The notes under the pieces are model-generated. The model searched no databases. It was given only the letters and a program-made list of their open reading frames with translations, and was not told the origin of the DNA. 64,000 nt of DNA from Doris montereyensis (Eukaryota > Mollusca > Gastropoda > Nudibranchia > Dorididae). Below are positions 37,258 through 48,900 of the stretch, one piece after another. Positions within the stretch are counted from its first letter, which is position 1; every line of letters starts with the position of its first letter. The DNA lies in assembly GCA_037039925.1 (NCBI GenBank), contig JAXRKP010000387.1, forward strand, positions 50,001 to 114,000. The letters are read 5' to 3'. The translations under genes and the position numbers were made by a program.

Positions 37258-37736
37258 ATTTACGTCGCTTGTCTTTTACCATATATCAATCAATATGTCG
37301 CTTGTCTTTTACACATATATCAATCAATATGTCGCTTGTCTTTTACACATATATCAATCAATATGTCGCTTGTCTTTTACACATATATCAATCAATATGT
37401 CGCTTGTCTTTTACACATATATCAATCAATATACCCATATATCAATCAATACGTCGCTTGTCTTTTAAACATATATCAATCAATACGTCGCTTGTCTTTT
37501 ACCCATATATCAATTACCTTGTCATATATCAATCAATACGTCGCTTGTCTTTTACCCATATATCAATCAACGCGCTTGTCTTTTACCCATATATCAATCA
37601 ATACGTCGCTTGTCTTTTACCCATATATCAATCAATACGTCGCTTGTCTTTTACCCATATATCAATCAATACGTCGCTTGTCTTTTACCCATATATCAAT
37701 CAATACGTCACTTGTCTTTTACCCATATATCAATCT
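37258..37736 (+). repeat. 34-bp minisatellite, about fourteen copies
   Basis: The unit is GTCGCTTGTCTTTTACCCAT followed by ATATCAATCAATAC. Because 34 is not a multiple of three, every frame repeats through the array and long repetitive open frames appear. They are artefacts. Confidence 0.95.
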
Positions 37737-38045
37737 CAAAGAAGCAATCCCACACAATGCACCACACCCATTCCGACAAGTTTGTAGGAGAGGCAGGAGA
37801 GAGAGGATATATTGACAATGACGGGTGAACATAGGTTCTATTTATATAAGTCGTCCAATTATACAGACGCAAGCCATTTCAACATTTTATAGAAACATTA
37901 TTTACCAATCAGCAGCAATAGCTGTAATTCATTCTGATCTTGTTTTTGTGTGTATATGTATTTGTGTGTGTGTGTGCGTGTATATGTGTGAATGTGTGTA
38001 TGTATGAGTCATGGCTTGTCTGCAGCAGAACACAGGGCAAAAGTG
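37737..38045. other. Intergenic stretch with TG-rich run
   Basis: Impure TG tract at 37945-38008. No gene. Confidence 0.5.
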
Positions 38046-38110
38046 ATTTCTTCTTCTTACTCTAGACAATAACTGACTTACTCAATTCCTGAAAAAATTA
38101 ATGTCGTATA
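38046..38110 (-). mobile_element. LINE C 3' tail, short
   Basis: On the minus strand: AGGAATTGAGTAAGTCAGTT, ATTGTCTAGAGTAAGAAGAA, the same end as 6235-6282. Confidence 0.55.
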
Positions 38111-38429
38111 TATCATTGTGATGTGTGTTACATTCATAAATGAATGATAACTTTTAAATTGTAATGTTCAATCAACATTCCTTAGAGATCTCAGGCAGCG
38201 TTCGTGGTCTGAATGGTAAAAAACTAGACTCAAGACATTGAGATCATCGGTTTGAATACTCAACTTCACTAGGCACTAAATTGTGTTCCAATTCCAGGGG
38301 AAAGGACACACTCCCCCCCCCGACTCCACTCCACCGGTAAATGTGTATCAGTCCCAACTGGGAGGTGAAACCCAGCAGCATACCAACAACCTGTTCACCA
38401 GATAATCTCAAATGGCCTTTTCTGCTCAA

Positions 38430-38655
38430 CTCTTTGAGTTTGAGTGCCAACCGCCTATCTATCGGTGCTCCCACTAGGCTGTTATATGCCAAATACCAAT
38501 GTATCAGTTGTGGGCGTTTGCTCACAATAGTTTCATAGACTATTAATATTGTTTAAATTGTAAGGAAACATGCATAAACAATACATTGGCATTTGGCATA
38601 GAACAAGCTAACAGAAGCACCGATAGATCAGCCATTGGCACTCAATGCTTAGCAA
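38430..38655. repeat. Inverted repeat, arms about 75 bp
   Basis: The left arm 38430-38503 (GAGTGCCAACCGCCTATCTA, TATGCCAAATACCAATGTA) pairs with the complement of the right arm 38582-38655 (GAGTGCCAATGGCTGATCTA, TATGCCAAATGCCAATGTA). The loop is about 78 bp. Confidence 0.8.
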
Positions 38656-39019
38656 AGCTTTATAATATGCCTTTGAAATGTATCACCCTTGCAAGGGGAT
38701 AGAATTAATCTGGCATGGAGCAAATAGCTTTTTTTTTGGCCCTCACAGAGCTAATGCTAAGGGAACCAGGACTAACAAGGCCACGAAGGAACATTCATGC
38801 TCACCTTTACTAACGCTGAAATTTCAAATATCCAAATCTTACACAACAAACTTTCCAGCATCACACCGGGTGTAAAATTTCACAAAGTTTGAGCATTGTT
38901 AATATAGGACAACACTCATCACTCACAACCTAATTGTGTCTATTTTAGTGGACGAAAAGCTTCTTGTCCAAGGCAATGCCCATCATCAAAGTCAAAGGCT
39001 CTCAAGTCACGCTGGTCTG

Positions 39020-39320
39020 TATCTATTTGATCAAATGTTCGTAAAGTATAAATGTTGAAATGTTCCTAGTGTGTATGTATTTGATCAAATGTTCATAAAG
39101 TATAAATGTTGAAATGCTCATAGTGTGAGTGTATATGTTCAAATGTGTGTAACGTATAAATGTTGAAATGTTATAGTGTGTAGGTGTAAGTTGAAATGTT
39201 CGTAAAGAATAAATGTAAACAGGGTCTATGTATATGCTCAAATGTGTGTAAAGTGTAAATGTTGGAATGTTCACAATGTGCATCATGTATTCATTCAAAT
39301 ATTCATACTACGTATGTAGA
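39020..39320 (+). repeat. Degenerate minisatellite of about 55 bp
   Basis: Drifting repeats of ATGTTCGTAAAGTATAAATG, TTGAAATGTTC and TAGTGTGTATGTAT, about five copies. Confidence 0.75.
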
Positions 39321-39626
39321 TGTTTAAAACATTTGTAACGTGTATAGTGTTAAAATAATTTTTTACCATGTTGGTAAATGTACACATATTTTGAAGACGT
39401 ATGCAAATATTGAAATATTCCTAGAACTATATGTATCGGTACTTACATGTTAATGTTGCCTACTGTTTTTGTTGTTTCATTGCATTTGATCCCATCCACC
39501 GTACACGGTGATCTAAGGGTGAGTTATGATGATACAGCAAGATGAAAGATAAGCGAAATAGTGAAAGGTAAGAAGTAGGACCTACCAGCAGCTAACCACA
39601 AACATGTCCATCTTTGAGTAGGCAGG

Positions 39627-39950
39627 TGACTCAGTAGTCCAGAGGCGAGACGTCAGCCTCTCAACCAAAAGGTAGTGGGTTCGAGCCCGCCGACGGTTGA
39701 AATATTTTCTCTATTTTTTTTAAGCAAAATCTACCCCCCTCCCCCTCGTCCAGGTAGGTGGATCGACACCTAGTCCAATCGAAGACGGACGATAAAAAGG
39801 ACGTCCCATGCGCAGATCATAACACTCTGTGCACGTTACAGATCCCTTGGCTGTTTACAGGGCAGTCTGGGCAAAATTTAAAATCCTACCAAAACCCTGA
39901 GATCACCTTAGTTGTGGATGTCGGTAAATCAAATCAAAATCAAAATTGAG
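39627..39950 (+). mobile_element. SINE3 copy (best preserved head)
   Basis: tRNA-like head with GACTCAGTAGTCCAGAGGCG and B box GGGTTCGAGCCC at about 39677. The body has CAGGTAGGTGGATCGACACC, GACGATAAAAAGGACGTCCC, CTTGGCTGTTTACAGGGCAG and CTACCAAAACCCTGAGATCA, ending in AAATCAAATCAAAATCAAAA. No pol III terminator was checked. Confidence 0.85.
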
Positions 39951-39997
39951 TACATAAATGTTTAAAACATGTTCTAAGGGTGTATATAAACTCTTTT

Positions 39998-40021
39998 CAC
40001 AATATATATATATATATATAA
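39998..40021. repeat. Short (AT)n run
   Basis: AT dinucleotides, about 24 bp. Confidence 0.8.
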
Positions 40022-40928
40022 TTGTAAATGTTTAAAGTATGTATTGCGCTATATTTTACAACATGAACAAATTAATATCAACAGCCGTAAAGAATCAACA
40101 TGGTAAGTAACGAGTCAGCACCAAGGACATGCGGGAATGTCAGAAAGACGACTGATTTGAGTAAGTAAAATACGTGTACGAACAACAGAGCAGACCGTGA
40201 ACAGTTGATTTTTTTAACTGCTGGCACTGCAAGCCTTCGACGTAATCCATTCTCTGGTGTTTGTTTACAAACAACTACTACCACTAGCACTACAAGTAAA
40301 TCTACAAGCCAGAAACAGCATAGACCGCACTGTTTTTTTATCAGTTTACCGGCTCATTGTTTTCCAATCATTGTTTTCATTTATTTACTGACGGAAGTAG
40401 TGTATTGTGTGAATGGAGTCTCCATCCAAAAAGATTTTTAGCTTCTCAATTTCCCTCTTTCACTCATCCCCACTCAGACAAACTAATGACACATAGCCGA
40501 TTTTTATTGGTGCCAATATAAAGTTTGAACTCTTATGAATTCTTTTTTTTTTTTTAAATGAAGAGAAAATAAAAAGAAATAAAAAGTTACAAATTTTTCA
40601 AACGACCCTACTTTTTTGGGTACCCTCGCCATAATCTTGTATCGGACCTTTGATAGTCTATGACTTAATATTATTAGTAGATCTATTTCCGCGAAGCATT
40701 TGAAGAAACAGGCGATTGGTTTAAAATTGAAACCAGAGATCCAATCCCACGCGCAGTCTTACTCTTACTAATACTTCTTATCATCGCCACTTCTCTTTTT
40801 CAGTTGGATTTTCTACCACTGCGCTCAATCACTCGAGCACCATCAGTAGTCTGTAATTGTAATTAGTAATAATACCCAAGACCATTATGATGAACATCCT
40901 TTCAAGGGGAGGTAACTGAGCAGCAATA

Positions 40929-41003
40929 GCTTAAGTCGATTTTTTACACAAGTCGATCTTTTTTAGTAGGTCCCTTGAACATCGACTTATGCGGCATCCA
41001 CTG
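40929..41003 (-). mobile_element. Terminus of a DNA transposon (fragment)
   Basis: On the minus strand it begins CAGTGGATGCCGCATAAGTC and is preceded by TA. It resembles in form, but not in sequence, the ends of the 0.95-kb elements. No other end was found. Confidence 0.4.
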
Positions 41004-41049
41004 TATACAGAAGCTTTGTCACATGAGTACTGACCTACAATTGCATCAC

Positions 41050-41470
41050 ATGGGCCCTTACCCAAAATGAAGTAGAAAGACTAGACACATTTCACAGAAA
41101 ACTGCTTTAAAAAATTCTCTCAACATTCAACATCCAGCAACAATTTCAAGTAAGTCATCCTTGAAGAAGACAGGCAGAAAACAACTCGCTATTCATTTTA
41201 AAGAAGAGAAGAGAATAGTCCCGCCATTAAAACAATGAGAACTTACTTCATGACAACTGAAAGCAAATTTAGAGGAAGACCATTGACTTCACTCCCGGTG
41301 GTGATTAATAAAAAAAAATCTCTCCCACCTAGCGGAGCAAACGAAACTTAAAACGTGGGAAGACCTGAACCAACTAGGGTCAATCACCAGAGAATGAAAA
41401 AAAGAGGCAGAGAATGAGGCGCAAATCACCCTTGTCCGAAGACCAGGCTGTGACACAGCCATATTTGACT
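41050..41470 (+). mobile_element. Non-LTR retrotransposon C-terminal remnant (another family)
   Basis: Across frames it reads EVERLDTFHRKLL, then FRGRPLTSLPVVINKK, then LAEQTKLKTWEDLNQLGSIT, which is the typical order of a LINE C-terminus (HRR..L, RGRP, a DL.L.. block). Stops and frame changes are present. It is distinct from LINE A, B and C. Confidence 0.55.
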
Positions 41471-41534
41471 AAGTCATCTAAGGTTATATAGTCATCTTTC
41501 TTCGGCCCCATATTTAAAATATATTTGAATTAAA

Positions 41535-41685
41535 AGGGAAATAAAGATGGGTTGGCCATATGATGAAATTGTCAAGAACAAACATAACAAAACATAGAGC
41601 TAAACATTTGACATGGAATCTAGAAGGGAGCTAATCATAGAGCTAAACATTTGACAGGCAGGCCAAGGAAATATAATCATCAAAA
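41535..41685 (+). mobile_element. Short LINE C-terminal remnant with local duplication
   Basis: Reads WVGHMMKLSRTNITKHRAKH, then TGRPRKYNH after an internal duplication of CATAGAGCTAAACATTTGAC. Confidence 0.45.
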
Positions 41686-42270
41686 ACTTCTTTGGGTGTA
41701 GTTGTCACTGGTTATAAGTTTTATATCATTATTGTGATTCTGTTTAACTTATTTGCAATCAAAAGCGGCCACTTTTTTTATCATACATACTGTACATGAA
41801 TGTTCTCTTCTGAGAAAAAATGTCCATGATTTGTTTCAACGTTTTTTTCATTTACCTCTTGGGTCCTTCCTATGAGGTCACATCGTAACACAAATTACAT
41901 CAATACATTTCATTTATGTCAACCACAGAAGTTAAGAAAGAAAAGAAAAAAAAGGGAAAATCCTAAATAAACACGGTGGAATACCCAAGTGATTATTTGT
42001 TTTCTTTTTGCTTCTATCTGTTACTGAATCTGGAAATACCGGAAAATCTGAAAATATAAATGTATTTAAACCAAGTCAGTGAAATATTCATGAAGAATCT
42101 TGTATTGACATCATGATAAGATCATGTCACAAACTTAACAAACAGCAACTCCCCCACCCACATCCCCCTCCCCAACCCCTGCCCGTCAGCCTCCGAAGAA
42201 AAAGATCATGCTGAAAGTCAACCTCATGATAAGCAAACAGAAAAGAAAAAAAAAACATGGCACCAAAAGA
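41686..42270. other. Stretch downstream of TRAF7, nothing recognised
   Basis: Could include 3' UTR of the TRAF7-like gene, but no end could be fixed. Confidence 0.35.
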
Positions 42271-42274
42271 AAAG

Positions 42275-42560
42275 CTTGTTAGGCTGTTGGACTTGGGATT
42301 ACGAGGTCCAGTGTTCGAATCCTATGAAAGCTACGCCCGATGTTGGGCTCCTCGGCAAAGACACGTAACACGCATTTTCCCTACTCAACCCAAGCGCAAA
42401 TGGGTACAAGCACTAGTTTGGGAGTAATAACCTGTGTCAGACTAGCGTCCTGTCCAGGAGATGATTATTATCACTTGCTCTGTTTCATGCTATAGAAAAC
42501 AGGATAAGTTTTTGGCTCTAAGTACTGCCATGGCCTTGAAGGAGCTTTTTTAGAAGCAAA
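42275..42560 (+). mobile_element. SINE2 copy
   Basis: GTTAGGCTGTTGGACTTGGG, B box GTTCGAATCC, CGCAAATGGGTACAAGCACT, ATTATCACTTGCTC and GCCTTGAAGGAGCTTTTTT. Confidence 0.85.
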
Positions 42561-42690
42561 TGGGTACAGGCATCAGTAGGAGAGTAAATGCTGTGACAGG
42601 CCATGCAGGAGATGATGTATTATCACTCGTTTCATTTCACCCTATAGAAACTGGGATGAACTGGGAGGCGCTGTGACAGTATTGGTCCTG
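42555..42690 (+). mobile_element. Second, partial SINE2 body
   Basis: GCAAATGGGTACAGGCATCA to CCCTATAGAAACTGGGATGA, immediately after the copy before it, so the body is duplicated in tandem. Confidence 0.7.
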
Positions 42691-42980
42691 CTGTGAGTTT
42701 GTAATCATGATGACATTGGTACAAAACCCTAACTGACCCAGTTATTTACCCCTAACAAGATACGGCACTCAGTTTTCCTAACTTCACTCAGGTCTGAATG
42801 AGCATCCAGCTGTGACAGAGTGTTAGTACAAAGCATCTAACAGGCAACTGCACTGTATGCTCTATAGAAAGTCAAGAAGGACTTGGAGTGAGATGGCTTG
42901 CTGGGGGATAAAATGATGTAATGGTCGATGAGCCTACACGCGTACGGGGATGCAGACCCTAAATCCATCTTCATCTTTAC

Positions 42981-45900
42981 CTTTATTTCATGGTCCTCTG
43001 AGCCGGACATAAGAAAGTCGCCATGAAGGGTTAGCGTGTTGACACTTCCCTGGTGTCTCGATAATGTCTGGATGGGCAGCAGTTTCTCTAGACTCCAAAC
43101 CTGGGAAACACAAACATCATTGACATAAGATAACTTCAAAATGAATCGTTGAATCTTATTTTTTATTTTATTTTTTTTATCAATAAGAGATGTTTTTTTC
43201 ATCAACCTTTTTTTATTGTTGCAGAGGTGTACATTAGACAACAAATATGAAATTGCTTCGTTTTTGTGGCTGTTTTAAATAACAGCAAACATGTCATATA
43301 TGTAGAAAATAAAATAATTATGATCAACAGGAATAAAACAGTTATAATTAAATTAAAAACATGTACAATTGTATTGACAATTGTTGTTAATAATAACATT
43401 CAAAATTTCGAGAACTACTGTACACAATTACCTGAATGTTGCTGTCGTGTGAGGCCGAAAACATGAATCGTCCTGTCTGAGAGATAATGAGCATTGTAAC
43501 AGTTCCGATGTGACCGCACAAATTGGTAACAAAGTCCAGGGTCTCACGGTTGTAGAGTTGGATATTCTGGTCGTAAGAACCTGGTGAGGATAACAACATA
43601 AAGAAAAGAAAAAAAAACAACGATAAGAGAGAAAGGAAACCAATGTGGTAATAGGAACTTTGACCCTGTGACCCAGAGCCTGGCCTACACACAGTGCGAC
43701 GGCTAACACATCGATATACAGGAAGCGCAACTTACAAGCTGTTTGGAATATAGGCTACTGGGATTAGTACCCACGGTTGAACAGAGTTCCATTCAAGCCA
43801 ATCAATCCATTTTCAGTGCTTAGTAGTGTGACGAAGTGTCACTTTTATGACTTGTCATGATGAAATGGTCGCTTTGTGAACTTTCCACGTGACCCCATGC
43901 TTACTGGCAGCTGATTGGCTTCTTAAAGATTTAGATCTTTCAGACGACTATGACATAACTATAAGTTAGCTTTGCATCAGAATTTCCCACACTGTGGTTC
44001 TAGAATGTGTTTGTTTGATTTGGTTTTACCCATATCCACTACTAAGCTAATCTTGGGCTTTTTGGTAGGATTTTAAATTTTGCCCGGACTGCCCTGTAAA
44101 CAGCCAAGGAATCTTTAACGTGCAGTGTTGTGATCTGCACACGGGACCTCCTTTTATCATCCATCTCCGATGGGACTAAGTGTCGATCCACCTACCTGGA
44201 CAAAGGAGGTAGATTTTGCTAGAAAAGATTGAGAAAATTCTTCAACTGTTGGCAGGGCTCGAACCCACAACCTCTTGGTTGAGAGGCCGACACCTTGACT
44301 CTGGACTATCGAGTCCCCCGTGGTTCTAGTTAGGAAATATGAAACAAGAACCGAGGGAAAATAAAGTCAAGTCCCATACTCAGAGTTGAGCGTAAGGTAA
44401 TCTAGAGATTTATATAAAGAAAACTATACTCATTTTTCTAACACAGTGTATCAAAACAACGGAGATCTCAAAAAACACATCATTGTTTTATACCTTACAA
44501 TTCTACTGACTCACTTGAGTTTCCGACAACGATGTAAGTGTTGTTGATGGCCAAGGAATACACGGACCCACACTTGTGTTCAATCGTTGCCTGTTTGGTA
44601 AAACCGTTCTTGATGTCCCACACGTGGACAGCGTTGTGAGAACCACTGTACAACTTATCCTGAAAATAGACGCAGTTGCTGAGCGGTAAATTTCATTCTA
44701 CTATTTTCTTACATTAATGGGTTTAAATTCCTCGCAGGTTTTTTTTCTTCATACTGCTGGTTTTTGTATATATAGTTTTGTTTTGTTATTGTTTTATTTT
44801 CTGGGTGTGGGGGAGTGGGGGGAGTGGGGGTATTGATTTGATTTGATTTCACTCACATCCACAACTAGGCTGATTGCTCTCAGGGGGATTTTTGGTCGGA
44901 TTTTTTTTTTCCCGGACTAACCTGAAAACAGCCAAGGGATCTTTAACGTGCAAAGAGCTGTGATCTGCACACACAACCTCATTTACATCAACCGTCTCCA
45001 ATGGGACTAGGCGTCGATCCACCTACCTAGACCAGTAGTGTCGATCCACCTGCTTAGACCAGTGGGGTGGGTTTTACCCGAAACTCGAGAAAACTGTTCA
45101 ACCTGCAGAGGCGTGAACCCAAAACCTTCTCACTTCTGATTGAAAGGCCGACACATAACCTCTGGACCACCAAGTCCCCGTTCTGGATGGAGATTGGATT
45201 GGGTCCCATTATGGACTCTGAGCCAAAAAATCCTGTACTAAATATATGTCTTTTACGTACTGTTTGACAGCTATGTAAGTTTTGAGGAACTAACTTCCTT
45301 TTTAAAATTAAAAGAGTTGTTATTGCTGATTTGTTCTTCCCATTATCGTTGTTGAAATTCTTATGTAGATTACAGTTTGAATCAAGAACCCGATTACAGG
45401 ACGTGAAATGAGAAAGAAAACCAAAAGTCCAAGCATTTCCTCCCCAAACCAACGTTTGAATTCAAAAAGTCGGAGTAATATCCACTGACCTTATCTGGTC
45501 CGAGTGCTAGTACACGCACCCAATGACTGGTACCGCCAAAGCTTGCTTTCATTTCTAGAGATTTCCAAATCCCAAACCTGAGGAGAGTGATAAGTTCAAA
45601 GAACATGTTACAAATAAGAAAAATCATTAGGGGGAAGGGGGTAAAGAAAAATACTACATGAAACAAACAAAAAACCACTAGCCCCACAAGTATTATGGAA
45701 TGGAGCCGTCCGTCAGGTGCAATCCTCCGGCTTTCTGGCCGTATCTCTCTCTTCCCGAGTGCTAGACTGCATTAGGTCGAGATTAGAGGGCAGAGGTCAT
45801 TGACAGTCTTTTGTAACATCTTCTTCCACTCTTTCTTCTTCTTAATAATTGACTCAATGCCTGAATATTACTATCAGAACATGATGAAATTTACTATCAG

Positions 45901-48900
45901 TAGAAACTGAATATTACTAGCAGTACACACTAAATATTACTATCAGAACACACTGAATATTACTAGCAGTACCCACTGAATATTACTAGCAGTACACACT
46001 GAATATTACTATCAGTAGAAACTGAATATTACTATCAGAACACACTGAATATTACTATCAGAACACACTGAATATTACTAGCAGTACCCACTGAATATTA
46101 CTAGCAGTACATATTGAATATTACTAGCAGTCAGTACACACTAAATATTACTAGCAGTACACACTGAATATTACTATCAGTACACATTGAATATTACTGC
46201 AGTACACACTGAATATTACTATCAGTACACACTGAATATTACTATCAGAACACACTGAATATTACTATCAGAACACACTGAATATTACTATCAGAACACA
46301 CTGAATATTACTATCAGAACACACTGAATATTACTATCAGAACACACTGAATATTACTATCAGAACACACTGAATATTACTATCAGAACACACTGAATAT
46401 TACTATCAGAACACACTGAATATTACTATCAGTACACACTGAAAATTACTATTAGAACACACTGAATATTACTATCAGTACACACTAAATATTACTGTCA
46501 GAACACACTGAATATTACTATCAGAACACACTGAATATTACTATCAGAACACACTGAATATTACTATTAGAACACACTGAATATTACTATCAGAACACAC
46601 TGAATATTACTATCAGTACACACTGAATATTACTATCAGTACACACTGAATATTACTATTAGAACACACTGAATATTACTATTAGAACACACTGAATATT
46701 ACTATTAGAACACACTGAATATTACTATTAGAACACACTGAATATTTCTATTAGAACACACTGAATATTACTATTAGAACACACTGAATATTACTATTAG
46801 AACACACTGAATATTACTATCAGAACACACTGAATATTACTATCAGTACACACTGAATATTACTATCAGTACACACTGAATATTACTATCAGAACACACT
46901 GAATATTACTATCAGTACACACTGAATATTACTATTAGAACACACTGAATATTACTATTAGAACACACTGAATATACTACTATCAGAACACACTGAATAT
47001 TACTATCAGAACACACTGAATATTACTATCAGAACACACTGAATATTACTATCAGACATGTGATTTCTGGAGAAAAAACGGAAATCTTTGTTTAGATCAT
47101 ATGTGAGAAATGAGGTTTCCTTTTGGTTCAAGGCCTCTGATATTCATGAAGAGATGAAAGCAGCGTGCATTTGATCCTTTTCAGACAAAAATCTTATATC
47201 CCATATATCATGGACACACTGAACAGTTTCACTGATGACATTTTCTGGAATCTATTTCTGATTTATTATTTACTATCAGTTCTATTTCTGATTATCTAAA
47301 GAAGTGTTTAGATCACTTAGACAATTAAGAAATCCAAAGGGAAATGAAAAATGGAAGTAACATAATATTTATCCTTTTAATACAAAAATCTTATATCCCA
47401 TATATATATGGACTTGCGTGTTATATAGTTTCATACTTTAACATATTTATATATTTTCTTGACTTTGAAAATATTTACCTTGATTATCTAAATTGAAAAG
47501 TGTTGAAAAAAGCAGCTTTTCATGTACAATCAATCAAATCATGGGCGCATATATAGTTTTGAATGGAAAGAGGGAAGAGAGTTGACATAAAACAGGTGGG
47601 AGACTATTGTAAATACTCCACGCACTTTAACTTCACATATACAGTTTCAGGTTTAGTCACCCAAAATATCAATATGGATAAAATAATTTTCCTGTACAAT
47701 CATTGCACAGACACTCATGGGCTTGTTCTGAGTTTTGAACCCTGGAAACCATAAAGGACTTTTCCAGAGCTGACATAAAAACATTCTGTACTTGTTCTAG
47801 CAGTTTGCAGAATTTCACGGCGTGGTTGAAAAAGCCTGTCATGATCAAAACAACCGATTTTCTTCTATCATAGCATGAAGCCGTTATTTGTTTTACTGTT
47901 ATTACTTTACTCTTCTTCTCTGCTGTTTTGCAGAATTTTTGGGTGTATTTTTAAAAATATACATTTTTTGCTTCGTTATTTGTTTACAGTTTTTGCTTTT
48001 TATCCTCGACATATAGAAATGAAACACAGATAAAAAATGAGAATTACAAAAGGGAATAGATAATAATAGAACAGTCATAGCATATAACCTATCAATCATC
48101 TGCTGAATCATTGAACGAAACACGCTTTCCCAATACCAATCTGAGCAAAACATAAAACAAACAAAAAAATAGAAAGAAAACCTATCAAAATTTGAATCAT
48201 TGAACGAAAACTTAATACCAATCTGAGCAACAACATAAAACAAACATTGTGTGAATATTGAACAACTTCAAACACGTTTAAAGGAACGCTGTGTGAGTAT
48301 TGAACAACTTCAAACACGTTTAAAGGAACGCTGTGTGAGTATTGAACAACTTCAAACACGTTTAAAGGAACATTGTGTGAGTATTGAACAACTTCAAACA
48401 CGTTTAAAGGAACGCTGTGTGAGTATTGAACAACTTCAAACACGTTTAAAGGAACATTGTGTGAGTATTGAACAACTTCAAACACGTTTAAAGGAACGCT
48501 GTGTGAGTATGGAACAACTTCAAACACGTTTGAAGGAAATGACACATTCAAACAATACCGGTATCTGTCTCATCCTCTGGTACGTGTCCAGGTCCCACAG
48601 AAAAATGTTCATGTCGTCACCAGCAGATAACAGGGAGTTGCCTGTGCAAGCCAAACAATGAACCTATCACGGCCCAGCCGAGTTGACGAGAAAGAGAAGT
48701 TCACAAAGAAATGACATCATTGGATGGAGTTGTCCTACATTAAGACACAGATATAAGCACAGACAGACTGAGGTTGTATTTTAACGTTAAAGACTTTCAC
48801 AGGAAAATCACAGAGTAAAGATTTTGATTTGATTTAATTTACCAACATCTCCACTACTAAGGTGATCTCTGGGGTTTTCGGTAGGATTTTAAATTTTGCC

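Noticed and set aside
37224..37815. 187- and 192-residue repetitive open frames as a secreted repeat protein
   Set aside because: They come from a 34-bp minisatellite that cycles through all frames, with no conserved start or codon pattern.
42837..42980. Read-through C-terminus of TRAF7 (KMKMDLGSAS...)
   Set aside because: It follows a good donor (AAG/GTAAAG) inside a WD40 strand, and the extension does not look like WD40 sequence.
48108..48661. Two opposite 136-147 residue frames as a repeat protein
   Set aside because: Caused by a 42-bp unit divisible by three, and located in a TRAF7 intron on both strands.
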